NCBI RefSeq assembly: GCF_963678635.1
Contig: NC_087068.1
Location: 10,610,027 to 10,670,026 of the forward strand
Direction of reading: 5' to 3'
Source of the DNA: Symsagittifera roscoffensis
Taxonomy: Eukaryota > Xenacoelomorpha > Acoela > Convolutidae
Length of the DNA stretch: 60,000 bases
Position 1 is the first letter of the stretch. The number at the start of each line of letters is the position of its first letter. Under the pieces are notes generated by a model. That model did not search any database, was not told the DNA's origin, and saw nothing but the letters and a program-made list of their open reading frames with translations. This document shows, in pieces, positions 45,901 through 54,979 of the stretch. A program made the position numbers and the translations under genes.

Positions 45901-46391
45901 TATATAACAAACAAATTTCCACTAATATTTAAAAATCTTGGTGGATTGTTTTTGTTTCATTATGGCTGGCTAGTTTTGCATCACCTTCAAGAGACAAGCA
46001 TGGATCACGCGTTGAAATTTTTAAGCCTTGAAGGGTTGTTCGGAAGCTTCCTTCAACAATAATTTTTAAAATCTGCGCTACAATACATGCTCGTTAAAAG
46101 GGGGCGTTGGGTTTTAGATATAGGCATGCTTTTCTAAAAAGTCTAAAAAATATTAATGTAACATTAATCATACAATTGTTTTTTTTTGTGCGCAGAAGAG
46201 CATTGATTAAATCAGCCGTGAACAAATACGAATACGCTTTGACCTTGACCGCAGGTCGGAACGAGAAGAAATCCAAGCAGATTCAAGACGTGAAGGAACT
46301 GATAAACAACATACACGACAGTCATCGCGAACTGGGCGACAAAGTTGCCAAACTGTCCCATTTGTCGGAACACAACTCACGGCACATGTAA
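24827..46391 (+). CDS. Two-exon gene for a 93-residue helical protein; intron holds the LTR element
   Basis: Exon 1 runs 24827-24912, starts at ATG and leaves in phase 2 at donor gtaaaa. Exon 2 runs 46196-46391, with a T-rich acceptor ending gtgcgcag, and stops at TAA 46389-46391. The joined frame gives 93 residues starting MSYNIKTVRFNRADSREELL. It is rich in Lys, Glu and Leu, and exon 2 has heptad-like hydrophobic spacing suggesting a coiled coil. No signal peptide or membrane segment is seen. I do not recognise the family. The intron is about 21.3 kb and contains the minus-strand LTR element, the foldback element and a tRNA-Arg-like sequence. If the exons are not partners, exon 2 belongs to another 5' exon. 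Confidence 0.65.
25445..26377 (-). repeat. 3' LTR of the giant element
   Basis: In element sense it starts tggaaccagatataaac and ends near ttaatatatat. It is collinear with 43742-44677, with roughly 30-35 substitutions and a few small indels by eye. A 77-codon frame (25642-25875) is also open in the other LTR. The exact 3' end is uncertain because of the AT-rich border. Confidence 0.92.
25642..25875 (-). other. LTR-internal small ORF (3' LTR copy)
   Basis: 77 codons containing FRTIIELPGIGRRSRTRD and VVQRNPDQSF. The counterpart in the 5' LTR (43929-44171, 80 codons) is open in the same frame despite substitutions and one indel nearby. It is Arg-rich and not recognised. It may be a chance frame preserved because the LTRs are young. 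Confidence 0.3.
26378..26390 (-). promoter_or_regulatory. Candidate polypurine tract
   Basis: In element sense ccggatggg lies directly before the tggaacc start of the 3' LTR. The run is short and interrupted, so the assignment rests mainly on position. Confidence 0.35.
26391..27974 (-). other. 3' non-coding region of the element
   Basis: About 1.6 kb between ORF-X and the 3' LTR with no substantial minus-strand frame. It contains the repeat/palindrome cluster at 27073-27129. Its length is unusual for a Ty3/gypsy element and may hold RNA-handling signals. Confidence 0.6.
27073..27129 (-). promoter_or_regulatory. Direct repeats flanking two perfect palindromes
   Basis: The 13-mer ggtgggttaggcc occurs at 27073-27085 and 27117-27129. 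Between them lie the perfect 10-bp palindromes gagcatgctc (27093-27102) and aggacgtcct (27103-27112). The cluster is GC-rich in an AT-rich setting. It may form a transcript hairpin such as a constitutive transport or packaging signal, but function is inferred from position only. Confidence 0.5.
27975..29649 (-). pseudogene. ORF-X: unknown accessory gene downstream of env
   Basis: Two overlapping minus-strand frames, 29649-28684 (321 codons, ATG start) and 28796-27975, read as one gene of about 555 codons broken by a single indel in a T-run near 28690. The N-terminal third is Ser/Thr/Pro-rich and probably disordered (for example SPSTHTPASSTTFS). The C-terminal two thirds are compositionally normal, with aromatic and charged residues (HWTAYYNFTNPLTLPLYN). 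No signal peptide, zinc motif or catalytic motif is recognised. It starts 29 bp after the env tail stops. It could be a regulatory or structural accessory protein; family unknown. Confidence 0.7.
29678..32412 (-). pseudogene. Envelope-like glycoprotein (broken)
   Basis: The ATG at 32412 opens a hydrophobic leader (HILFLIFS) followed by a Cys-containing ectodomain of roughly 650 residues. The segment GYCDSTTRTQATIV (about 31590-31630) looks typical of retroelement surface glycoproteins. Two hydrophobic stretches at about 30120-30300 form the membrane anchor, and a Pro-rich tail follows to 29678. Breaks: frameshifts near 32035, 31930 and 30320, in-frame stops near 31575, 31070, 30898 and 30775, and a 4-bp duplication near 30100 that shifts the tail. 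The role would be membrane attachment and entry. The viral family of origin cannot be told from the sequence. Confidence 0.75.
32583..33703 (-). pseudogene. Transmembrane/Pro-rich accessory ORF between pol and env
   Basis: The ATG at 33703 opens two hydrophobic helices separated by a basic Cys pair (MMMCKCIKKAI). A TAA follows at 33482-33484, and the same frame then stays open through a Pro/Gln/Ser-rich region to 33038. A one-base shift near 33045 leads into another roughly 150 open codons ending at TGA 32583-32585. In total about 370 codons. The layout is a short N-terminal membrane hairpin plus a long polar tail. It precedes the env start by 170 bp. It is not recognised; it may be an accessory membrane protein. 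Confidence 0.6.
33704..34359 (-). other. Non-coding spacer between pol and the TM ORF
   Basis: About 650 bp without a sustained frame on the minus strand. It could carry a splice acceptor for env-type subgenomic RNA, but none is certain. Confidence 0.4.
34360..36282 (-). pseudogene. Integrase region of pol (broken)
   Basis: The N-terminal zinc-binding HHCC part lies in 36282-35572 (HTQHTKEHSG, later CNDCILCQ). The catalytic core lies in 35513-34932, with Asp in NVDALTHYV, Asp in VTDNGTEF and Glu in NGLVEGMNRS; the last two are separated by 35 residues (D-x35-E). The C-terminal GPY motif (RIGPYQIIDK) lies near 34750. Breaks: a frameshift between 35572 and 35513, a stop at 34932, and a short tandem duplication near 34680-34715 that introduces stops. 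The polar C-terminal tail ends near 34360. The enzyme would insert the cDNA into host DNA. Confidence 0.9.
36355..36843 (-). pseudogene. RNase H region of pol
   Basis: It starts at CDASNFGIG (first Asp), with the Glu region in LSTLMREFTA, Asp in LFTDHKPIKF and Asp in LPDTLSRNTPP, the Ty3/gypsy-type RNase H pattern. It is in the same frame as the RT upstream but separated by stops at 36856-36858 and 36898-36900. It ends at a TAG (36355-36357), and the same frame continues toward integrase. Confidence 0.88.
36844..38359 (-). pseudogene. Reverse transcriptase region of pol (broken)
   Basis: Minus-strand segments show RT motifs in order: LDTRYFNSLVDKTKCNWPIE near 37570, DMNSAYNQMPLDE near 37460, RLFYGISIGPAAFSAFM near 37380, ITYLDNVFKQ near 37280 and VKFLGHII near 37140, then the thumb/connection with LSKYVYKMQLYLRPFYNILR. 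The YxDD box reads YLDN. Breaks: frameshifts near 38400, 37990 and 37800, and stops at 37099-37101, 36898-36900 and 36856-36858. It would copy element RNA into DNA. Confidence 0.9.
38360..38941 (-). CDS. Retropepsin-type aspartic protease, N-terminal pol
   Basis: The active-site motif DFLIDSGAESNII is followed by a flap-like region and hydrophobic strands, as expected of a retroelement aspartic protease that processes Gag and Pol. The frame overlaps the Gag 3' end (38866-38941) in the -1 frame, so ribosomal frameshifting is the likely mode of expression; the ATG at 38941 may be incidental. The frame runs past the domain and is then broken in an A-run near 38400. Confidence 0.88.
   Translation of the reverse strand: MYKSHLPKYTKRTAKRKIWTIPFLLENPKSKEFQPPELEIDFLIDSGAESNIINIPTWNEIKSLHQILTLIKTASKLATAQGSTLVNYGKIQLFLVPTRTMEQNKILNKPFKQTFHITDIKHNIISIPFITKYIPTINILNSKLHIKHKYTRTKNTSLTFFQRLNKQPPFSPSFTLLIIRNEKIPETTIRKCI
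38866..42515 (-). pseudogene. Very long Gag polyprotein (broken)
   Basis: The ATG at 42515 overlaps the ORF0 stop. N-terminal sequence (SISPSDESPDEDSVFPF) is followed by a Gln/Asn-rich middle part (about 41640-40900). The capsid segment resembles the Retrotrans_gag family (AALIQTTF-like: LIQTTFDGAAQKWFSVLP near 40540, DWKRFTQEFSKMF). One CCHC zinc knuckle, CKCCRRYGHSIAEC (C-x2-C-x4-H-x4-C), lies near 39970, followed by an Arg/Ser/Asn/Tyr-rich tail of over 200 residues. Breaks: frameshifts near 42235, 41645 and 40900, and a TGA at 40621. About 1,200 codons, far longer than usual Ty3/gypsy Gag. It would package element RNA. Confidence 0.85.
38949..38958 (-). promoter_or_regulatory. Candidate -1 frameshift site at the Gag/protease overlap
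   Basis: On the minus strand aacaaaaagc lies just after the last stop in the protease frame and within the Gag frame. An A-rich run there could allow slippage. It is not a perfect X XXY YYZ heptamer, and no downstream pseudoknot was checked. Confidence 0.3.
42496..42955 (-). pseudogene. ORF0: small basic protein upstream of Gag
   Basis: The ATG at 42955 opens 63 codons ending near 42764. A one-base shift in an A-run near 42785 continues another frame to TGA 42496-42498, about 152 codons in all. The stop overlaps the Gag ATG by 20 bp. The product is strongly basic (TKRQTIKKNFKQAKTNY) with no hydrophobic segment, suggesting nucleic-acid binding. It is not recognised. It could instead be the N-terminus of Gag, or chance. 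Confidence 0.5.
42956..43719 (-). other. Leader region of the element
   Basis: About 760 bp between the primer-binding site and ORF0. It holds a 71-codon minus-strand frame at 43481-43266 without recognisable features. Packaging and leader signals would be expected here, but none is identified. Confidence 0.4.
43720..43732 (-). promoter_or_regulatory. Candidate primer-binding site
   Basis: In element sense tggcatcccccgc lies 9 bases after the 5' LTR. It begins with the TGG expected for pairing to a tRNA CCA end. The cognate tRNA is not identified. Confidence 0.4.
43742..44677 (-). repeat. 5' LTR of the giant element
   Basis: It is collinear with 25445-26377. In element sense it starts at tggaaccagatataaac, where similarity to the other LTR stops sharply on the outer side (the next host bases are ttagtgaacg). 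An 80-codon frame (43929-44171) corresponds to the one in the 3' LTR. Confidence 0.92.
43929..44171 (-). other. LTR-internal small ORF (5' LTR copy)
   Basis: 80 codons sharing FRTIIELPGIGRRSRTRD and FRILIAENLDFHLQT with the 3' LTR copy. Differences between the two are mostly amino-acid-changing. Not recognised. Confidence 0.3.
44894..44966 (-). tRNA. tRNA-Arg(TCG)-like gene, probably degenerate
   Basis: A 73-nt minus-strand sequence with intact box A (tggcctaacgg), box B (ggttcgaatcc), anticodon loop cttcgaa (TCG, Arg) and a T5 terminator directly downstream. The D-arm pairs well. The acceptor stem has two mismatches plus a G-T pair, and the anticodon and T stems each have one mispair, so it is likely a pseudogene or part of the surrounding repeat. 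Confidence 0.65.
45221..45235. repeat. hAT-like terminal motif
   Basis: ctaaatccgcccctg after a C-run. Its reverse complement, caggggcggatttag, resembles the CAGGGGCGGA terminus common in hAT elements. The same motif occurs at 57323-57337 and in a variant form at 54963-54979. No partner end was found here. Confidence 0.45.
46196..46391 (+). CDS. Small helical protein gene, exon 2
   Basis: A T-run acceptor ending gtgcgcag is followed, after one base, by 64 codons and TAA. It encodes SAVNKYEYALTLTAGRNEKK, then a Lys/Glu/Leu-rich helix with HLSEHNSRHM at the end. It is clearly GC-richer than the flanks. Its entry phase matches the exon 1 donor at 24912. Confidence 0.75.
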
Positions 46392-49058
46392 TTTCTCTTT
46401 TAAAAATTTCAGCCATTCTTATCTCAGAATCATTAAATATTCAAAATGTGAAGAGTGTATGCACCAAACATCTCATTTTGTAAAATTTTGTAGGTATTTT
46501 GGCCCAATTATGGCCCAATTATGGCCCAAAAATTTGGTTGGTGAAAACATCAAAGATTGTGGGGGAAAATGAGGGCATTTACATCACCATAACTCCGCCT
46601 CTATGCCGCAATGTTTCGAAATAAAGTTATGCACAAACTTATTTGGTTCTATTTTACAACCTACATTTTTGTTTGACCAATCCTAAAACTTTTCTGAGAC
46701 CGCTTTTTTGGCATCAATGTACACAAAATTTGAGAGGCAGCGAGTTCCGAAACAACCGCAATTGTTCAATCGAAGTCTTCCTTAAAAGGCATCATTTGTG
46801 GCGTTTCTTTTTTAACTTCGCCTGAATCGCAAAAAAAAATTTTGGCAAAATGGGGCCTTTAAATAAAATTGAGCCAGTTCCTCCCTAGAAAAATTTGGGG
46901 TTGTGCTTTTCATACAATTCCATACAATTCCATATAATTCCATAGAATAATAAACTTCGTATAAAAATCACATGATAAGCGTTTTTTATAACAATTGAAA
47001 TGTAAGATGTGCATTTTTCCATTGTATGGAATTGTATGACAACCATTTTGTCCTTGTAACTTCTTCGCTTTAAGTTTTTTATTTCGCCCTGAATACAAAA
47101 AACCAACCAGCTAAGCGGCCTTGAATCGTAGATATAACTACGTATTGCTAGATGCCAAGTCAAAAAAAAAATTGAACTTCACTCAGAATTATAACTCAGA
47201 TTTAGGTTATATCTTATCATTTCAAATTGAGAGGTACAAACTCTGCGATCACAGAGAGTTATCAAGGTGACCCTTGATTCTTTTATGAAGAAAGCCCATG
47301 TGAAATTTAAAAATTTTAGAAATTTTTGTGTGCAAAAAACTTTTGAATTTTTTTGTTCGTGAAACTGATATAGCGACTAAAATGAAAACTTCAGCAATAT
47401 TCCCTCAGATTTGAAGTTTTTGTAGAGAAAAAATGCTCAGCGTACAATTTTCATAAATGGAAATTGTATGACGAGCAATTTTTGCATAGAACCCATGCGT
47501 GGAGTTGTATAAAAAGCATTTTTTACATGGAATTGTATGATAAGCATTTAAGTTGTATCGGGGTCAACACGTGTTGCAAGATGCATCTTTAAGAACTGTC
47601 ATTTGTCGAGACTTTTTGAACTGCAACTCAAGTCTGGAAGAAGAATTTTTCATAGCAAAGGTTGCCACAGTAAAAATAATTGTGCTTGCTAGTTCGAATG
47701 TGTTTGCTATCAAGATGGAACAAGAAAATAAAAAAACAAATTTTCAAGGAACAAATTTTTAAAATAATTAACCACAAAAAATTGCATTGAAAATAATTTT
47801 AAAATTTTTATTAAAAACAAGAAAAATGAAGAAAAAAAACTGAAAATTACCTATTTTAAACTTTTTAATTTTTAGCTGCATTCTAAATGAGCCACAATAA
47901 GGTATAAACCAAAAATTTTTGGTTTGATAAATGGAATCAGTAAAGAATAAAAAGAGTTACGGGACATAGAATTTTCAATTTACAGCTTTCAGGCAGTTTT
48001 TTTCACTTTTGTGCTGTTTTCTTTACAACTGCTACAAATTCACGGTTGAAACTTTAGAATATCATAAACGAAACTAAATTACAGAGCATGGGGATAGTAA
48101 GTCATAATTTTTTTCAAGGCGTCATTCGGCTCATTAATAATAGGTCGTCAGAGAGATGTTCTTTTTGCCGAAAAATCCCCGTAAACAGCAGTTTGAATTG
48201 TTGGATTGAACGTATTTGTTAGAAAGCTAATGATCTCAGCTAGACCATCTTGTAGGTTTCTTCTCAGATGGAACAGAAAGAAAATTCAGAAATTTGCTTA
48301 GTAAATGGCACAATCTGAGTGAAATTTTATTTGGTAACTGAGTGGTTTTTTTGTAATTCTTTTTGAGTAAAAAAACATACAAGACGGTTTAGCTGAGATT
48401 CTTAGCATTCCAACAAATATTTTCAAGTCCAACCTTTCATACTGCTCTGATTAAAGCGCCAAACGTCGTCTTCACAAAAAAACATAATACGGTTTTTATC
48501 CGGCAAAAATTTTTACAAGAGTTTCATTCACCATATTTCGAAGTTTCAACCGTGAATTTAGGAGTTGTAGAGAAAACAGCAAAAACGTGAAAAATTTTTC
48601 GTTCATTTTTCATAGACTTAAACTAAAATTTGCACCTTCTAAGTCCAGTGACTGTAACATAAGAAAACATTTTTGCTACTTCAATTTTTAATTTTGCTTG
48701 AATGAAATTAGAAGTTTTCATTGAATCCACTTTTTCCATTTGTTTGTATTAAAGGTCACAAAAAAATTCAAAAGATTCAAAAAATTACAACTATCAGGCT
48801 GAAAAGGACCATAAATAAAAGAACTTTTGTTAGCAAAAATTTTTCCTTAGGAAATTTTGCTCCAATGGAAATTTTATCAGAAATAAATTTTTAAACTTAC
48901 ACCTTTTGACACCCTCCATTCATTCATTTTTTTTACAAAATTTTTTTTTTCGTTTTCTCGAGTAGACTTTTTAACCCCGAAACCTAAAAACCAACATAGA
49001 AAAGTTTTACATGTTCATCAAAAAAGATCTTAAAGCATGCCCAAGAAAATCGCATTTC
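46392..49058. other. Gene-free stretch with scattered repeat fragments
   Basis: It holds a 10-bp tandem catacaattc (46911-46940, third unit catataattc) and several attgtatga/tcatacaatt strings near 47020 and 47470-47545. These are also characteristic of the 1.86-kb units further right. No exon is convincing. Confidence 0.55.
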
Positions 49059-49258
49059 NNNNNNNNNNNNNNNNNNNNNNNNNNNNNNNNNNNNNNNNNN
49101 NNNNNNNNNNNNNNNNNNNNNNNNNNNNNNNNNNNNNNNNNNNNNNNNNNNNNNNNNNNNNNNNNNNNNNNNNNNNNNNNNNNNNNNNNNNNNNNNNNNN
49201 NNNNNNNNNNNNNNNNNNNNNNNNNNNNNNNNNNNNNNNNNNNNNNNNNNNNNNNNNN
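49059..49258. other. Assembly gap (200 N)
   Basis: Exactly 200 Ns. Frames crossing it are artefacts. It lies just left of the tandem 1.86-kb array, where assembly is expected to be hard. Confidence 0.99.
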
Positions 49259-49441
49259 ATCTGAAGTTATCAATTAGAGTTTTAAAAAAAACAAGACTGC
49301 TCGTATCAAGGCGAAGCTTTTAATTTTCCGTCTGCCTTTCAAGTTCTATACATTAATGTTCCATTAAAAAAAAGAAGATTTCAAAAAACAAAAAATAATA
49401 AAAATTTTCAGTTTTTTTGTACAAATCATCCCCCCACACGC

Positions 49442-49743
49442 ATTGCTTTTTCAAAAAATTCACACCTTTTTTTGCATATCTCACAGCCTAGTCGATTTCT
49501 AGCCTTACTCACGTTAAACTATTTTTTCAAACCCTCGCACTACATTCCTCCCAATGTTTCCAACCAAGTTGAACAAGCCCAGTTTTACGGCCATCCCCCC
49601 ACTTTGATACACGTCTAACTCTCAACCCATTTATCCCATCGACCCCTCGCGCCTACCCCCTCACATCTACCACACCACAACTACCCTCGCTACCCCGCCT
49701 GAACCCCCTCCCCCAGCCTATTTTACCCCCCCCCCCCCCCCCA

Positions 49744-49783
<40 letters not shown>

Positions 49784-51305
49784 GCACCACCAACTCCACC
49801 CAACCTACCCTCCTCCCCCGCCAACCCTCACATCACCAACCCTACCTGACACTCTCACCTTCCCCCCATAAATTTTGCGGGGCGTTAAGGTCTTCAGAGG
49901 GGCTTTTTGTATGGTGAGAGTAATGGGGAGGACACTAGTTTAGAGTAATTTTTGTATAATTTAAGGTGAGTAAGTTTTAATAATTGAGTTTTTTTAAGAG
50001 ACTTTTTATTTTGTTTGCTAGTTTTGTGTAGACCGAAATTGTGAGGTTGTTCTGTTTTTAGATAAACCACTCTAACCATTTTTAGATCTGAGCGCCGATA
50101 GCGTCTCTACAAATGTTTTAGTTCAGTTGCTAAATGGCCGAGAAAAGATGTTGTGAAATAAAATCAAAATGAGGGCCCACCCGGCCTTACGTTTTTATCT
50201 GAAAAAGGCTTATTATCTTAATTCACATGTAGAATCTATGAAAAAAATGCTTATCATACAATTTTCATAGAAAAAAAATTGTTTAGCAGGTAATTTTTCA
50301 ACCGAAGTTTTTTTTTCAAAAATTATCTTAAATTGGTTTAAGTTCCGAACAAAACAAGTGGTGGCATTTTTGGTTTCAGGAGAGTAACTCTAGCTACTAA
50401 AATTTTTCTTAAGCAAAAAAATGCGTCTCATACAATTTCATATGATATGCATCTTCCATAAAAAAAACACAATTTTGAGATAAAAATTTTTTTATTCCTT
50501 TTTAGTTTGCAATCTTGCTTCTGTGCAGGAATATGCATTTCACGAAACAAAAAACTGTGTATGCATTTGTTGATTTTTTGTGTCTATAACGTAGTCCAGA
50601 TGAAGTTTTTCAACCCAAAAACTCCGAAAATGGAAACAAGTGATTTTTTATAGACACAATTATTTTCTTATGTTTTTATCTTCTAAGTTAAAAAAAGTAC
50701 ATGCCTTTTTTCTCAACCACCAAAAGTTTCAAATTAGTTTTTGATATAAAACTCAGTGTGAAAAAATAACTTTTACGTAATATCACCGAATGCAGTCTAT
50801 CTGCGTGGTAACTGTAATTTCTACTCTAAATTTTTTTGCGATAGAAAATTTTTGGTAAGTGTGTTTCGAATGAAATACAATTTTTCTTTTAAATGGTAAG
50901 TTCATTCATGGAAAAAAGCGTATCATACAAGTTCGTACTACAGAAAAAATGCTTGTCACACCATTTCATTAAAAAAAAGTGCTCCTCCCCTCACGAATTT
51001 GACCACCTGCCAATCCAAAGGGTCCACCCTTTGTACTATTATGAGAAATCTTTTTTAAGCTTTTTAAACAGCTTTTATTTTCCGCTGACCGGCAGTGAGA
51101 TTTCATGAATAACAATCGATTATAATCAGTTTTCGTGTTCAAAAACATTTCCATTACAATCGATTAAAATTATGAAACCACGCAGTCACTTTGAGAACAC
51201 GCAGTCAATTAAAATCTATTGTAATCTACTATTTTTTGAAAAAAAGAAATCTAATAAAATACATATGAAATCCATTATTACGGAATATATTGGATTATAA
51301 CCTCT
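49442..51305. repeat. 1.86-kb tandem unit, copy 1
   Basis: It starts attgctttttcaaaaaattc and includes a C-rich block with a poly-C run and a CA microsatellite (about 49742-49781), cagagcttat-free AT-rich DNA with ttatcatacaattttcatag, and ctgccaatccaaagggtcca near 51010. It is nearly identical to copy 2 after the first 100 bp. Short frames repeated in both copies are by-products of the duplication. Confidence 0.9.
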
Positions 51306-51607
51306 ATTGCTTTTTCAAAAAGTTCGCACCTTTTTTTTGCATATCTCACAGCCTAGTCGATTTCTAGACTTACTCACATGTGAAACTGGGCTTTTCAAAC
51401 CCTCGCACTACATTCCTCCCAATGTTTCCAACCAAGTTGAACAAGCCCAGTTTTACGGCCATCCCCCCACTTTGATACACGTCTAACTCTCAACCCATTT
51501 ATCCCATCGACCCCTCGCGCCTACCCCCTCACATCTACCACACCACAACTACCCTCGCTACCCGCCTGAACCCCTCCCCCAGCCTATTTTACCCCCCCCC
51601 CCCCCAC

Positions 51608-51641
<34 letters not shown>

Positions 51642-53162
51642 CACCACCAACTCCACCCAACCTACCCTCCTCCCCCGCCAACCCTCACATCACCAACCCT
51701 ACCTGACACTCTCACCTTCCCCCCATAAATTTTGCGGGGCGTTAAGGTCTTCAGAGGGGCTTTTTGTATGGTGAGAGTAATGGGGAGGACACTAGTTTAG
51801 AGTAATTTTTGTATAATTTAAGGTGAGTAAGTTCTAATAATTGAGTTTTTTTAAGAGATTTTTTATTTTGTTTGCTAGTTTTGTGTAGACCGAAATTGTG
51901 AGGTTGTTCTGTTTTTAGATAAACCACTCTAACCATTTTTAGATCTGAGCGCCGATAGCGTCTCTACAAATGTTTTAGTTCAGTTGCTAAATGGCCGAGA
52001 AAAGATGTTGTGAAATAAAATCAAAATGAGGGCCCACCCGGCCTTACGTTTTTATCTGAAAAAGGCTTATTATCTTAATTCACATGTAGAATCTATGAAA
52101 AAAATGCTTATCATACAATTTTCATAGAAAAAAATTGTTTAGCAGGTAATTTTTCAACCGAAGTTTTTTTTTCAAAAATTATCTTAAATTGGTTTAAGTT
52201 CCGAACAAAACAAGTGGTGGCATTTTTGGTTTCAGGAGAGTAACTCTAGCTACTAAAATTTTTCTTAAACAAAAAAATGCGTCTCATACAATTTCATATG
52301 ATATGCATCTTCCATAAAAAAAAACACAATTTTGAGATAAAAATTTTTTTATTCCTTTTTAGTTTGCAATCTTGCTTCTGTGCAGGAATATGCATTTCAC
52401 GAAACAAAAAACTGTGTATGCATTTGTTGATTTTTTGTGTCTATAACGTAGTCCAGATGAAGTTTTTCAACCCAAAAACTCCGAAAATGGAAACAAGTGA
52501 TTTTTTATAGACACAATTATTTTCTTATGTTTTCACCTTCTAAGTTAAAAAAAGTACATGCCTTTTTTCTCAACCACCAAAAGTTTCAAATTAGTTTTTG
52601 ATATAAAACTCAGTGTGAAAAAATAACTTTTACGTAATATCACCGAATGCAGTCTATCTGCGTGGTAACTGTAATTTCTACTCTAAATTTTTTTGCGATA
52701 GAAAATTTTTGGTAAGTGTGTTTCGAATGAAATACAATTTTTCTTTTAAATGGTAAGTTCATTCATGGAAAAAAGCGTATCATACAAGTTCGTACTACAG
52801 AAAAAATGCTTGTCACGCCATTTCATTAAAAAAAAGTGCTCCTCCCCTCACGAATTTGACCACCTGCCAATCCAAAGGGTCCACCCTTTGTACTATTATG
52901 AGAAATCTTTTTTAAGCTTTTTAAACAGCTTTTATTTTCCGCTGACCGGCAGTGAGATTTCATGAATAACAATCGATTATAATCAGTTTTCTTGTTCAAA
53001 AACATTTCCATTACAATCGATTAAAATTATGAAACCACGCAGTCACTTTGAGAACACGCAGTCAATTAAAATCTATTGTAATCTACTATTTTTTGAAAAA
53101 AAGAAATCTAATAAAATACATATGAAATCCATTATTACGGAATATATTGGATTATAACCTCT
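51306..53162. repeat. 1.86-kb tandem unit, copy 2
   Basis: A direct repeat of copy 1 with a period of 1,864 bp. Differences are few and concentrated in the poly-C/CA tract. Either a recent duplication or a repeat partly created by assembly. Confidence 0.9.
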
Positions 53163-54709
53163 ATTGTTTTTTCAAAAAGTTCGCACCTTTTTTTTGCATA
53201 TCTCACAGCCTAGTCGATTTCTAGACTTACTCACATGTGAAACTGGGCTTTTCAAACCCTCGCACTACATTCCTCCCAATGTTTCCAACCAAGTTGAACA
53301 AGCCCAGTTTTACGGCCATCCCCCCACTTTGATAAACACACCTAATTCAACCCAATTACCTCATCAACCCATCGCGCCTACCCCCACTCACATCTACCAT
53401 ACCCCAACTACACTCGCCATCCGCCTGATCCCCTTACCACGCCTATCTTACCCCCCCCCCCCCCACACACACACCTACTCCACCCAACCTAACCTCCTCC
53501 CGCCGCCAACCCTCACATCACCAACCCTACCTGACACTCTCACCTTCCCCCCATAAGTTTTGCGGGGCGTAAAGGTCTTCAGATGGGTTTTTTGTATAGT
53601 GAGAGTACTGGTGAGGACAACTCGTTTACAGTTATTTCCGTATAATTTAACGTAAAGGTGAGTAACTTTTGATAATTGAATTTTTTAAGAGATTTTGATC
53701 TTTTTTGCTAGTTTCGTGTAAGCCAAATTTGTGAGAAGGTTCTGTTTTTTAGATAAACCACTCTAACTATGTTAAGATATGAGCGCCGATAGCGTCTCCC
53801 CAAAAAATTTTAGTTTAGTTGCTAATTGGCCGAAAAAAGATGTTGTGAAATAGAATCAAAGGGAGTGCCCACCCGGCCCGACGTCTATACATGTTACATC
53901 AAAAATGCTCTTATCCTGCTTCACAATAGAAGAAAATTGAATAGCAGGTAATTTTTCAACCGAAGTTTTATATCCAAAAATTATCTTAAATTGGTTTAAG
54001 TTCCAAACAGAACAAAGTGGTGGCATTTTTGGTTACATGAGAGCATCTCTGGCAAGTAAAAAAATTTATTGAACAAAAAAATGCTTATCATACAATTTTA
54101 AATGTGAAAGTTGTATAATATGCATCTTCCATAGAAAAAAAAACACAATTTTGAGGTAAAAATTTGTTTATTCCATTTTAGTTTGCAAACTTGCTTCTGT
54201 GCAGGAAACAAAAAACTTTGTCAGCTTTTGTTGATTTTTTGTGTCTATAACGTAGTCCAGATGGAGTTTTTCAACCCAAAAACTCCGAAAAGGGAAACAA
54301 GTAATTTTTTATAGACACAATTATTTTCTTATGTTTTCATCTTCTAAGATAAAAAGGGACAGGCCTTTTTTCTCAACCACCGAAAGTTTCAAAGTTTTTG
54401 ATATAAAACTCAGTGTGAAAATATAACATTAGCGTAATATCACCGAATGCAGTCTATCTGCGTGGTAACTGTAAATTACACTCTGGATTTTTTTGCGACA
54501 GAAAATCTTTGGTAAGTGTGTTTCGAATGAAACACAATTTTTTGTTTTAAATTGTAAGTTCACTCATGGAAAAAAGCGTATCATACAAGTTCATACAATG
54601 GGAAAAACGCTTGTCACACCATTTCATTAAGAAAAAGTGCTCCTCCCCTCACGAATTTGACCACCTGCCAACCCAAAGGGTCCCCCCTTTGTACTATCAT
54701 GAGGAATCA
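53163..54709. repeat. 1.86-kb tandem unit, copy 3 (older, truncated)
   Basis: It is collinear with copies 1 and 2 but clearly more diverged, with a shorter CA tract. It ends after gtactatcatgaggaatc, where copies 1 and 2 continue for another 270 bp or so. Confidence 0.85.
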
Positions 54710-54979
54710 ATTTTTGGCTAACGGAGCCTAACTTTGAGGGGGGAATGCGCACCAAAAACAAAATTTTTTGGCCAAGTTTTTCAAAAAAGTGCCTGAAAAC
54801 GCCCTTTTTGGCCTGTGTTTTTTTTAAAATACCGCCTGTGGCGCAGAGAGTTTGGACAAAACAGGGCCTTTTTAGTGTTTTGGGTGGACTGGGAAATTCA
54901 ATTTGATCGAGCTAAAAAAAAAGGTCGACAAAATTTCCAAAAGTTTTTTGAAATCGAGAAAGCCCTAGATCCGCCCCTG
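54640..54979 (-). mobile_element. hAT-like MITE relative, inverted to the one at 56988
   Basis: The right border ccctagatccgcccctg reads caggggcggatctaggg on the minus strand. The body in reverse complement contains gtcgaccttttttttt, ctctgcgccacaggcggtat and aacacaggccaaaaaggg, matching 57030-57190 in order. It overlaps the end of the third 1.86-kb unit. There is no coding capacity. Confidence 0.6.

Noticed and set aside
49742-49781. CA microsatellite as a Z-DNA or regulatory element
   Set aside because: It is present because of the repeated unit and varies in length between copies; nothing else suggests function.
53164-53556. 130-codon Pro/Thr-rich plus-strand frame
   Set aside because: It is a translation of the C-rich and CA-repeat part of the tandem unit; copies 1 and 2 do not keep the frame.
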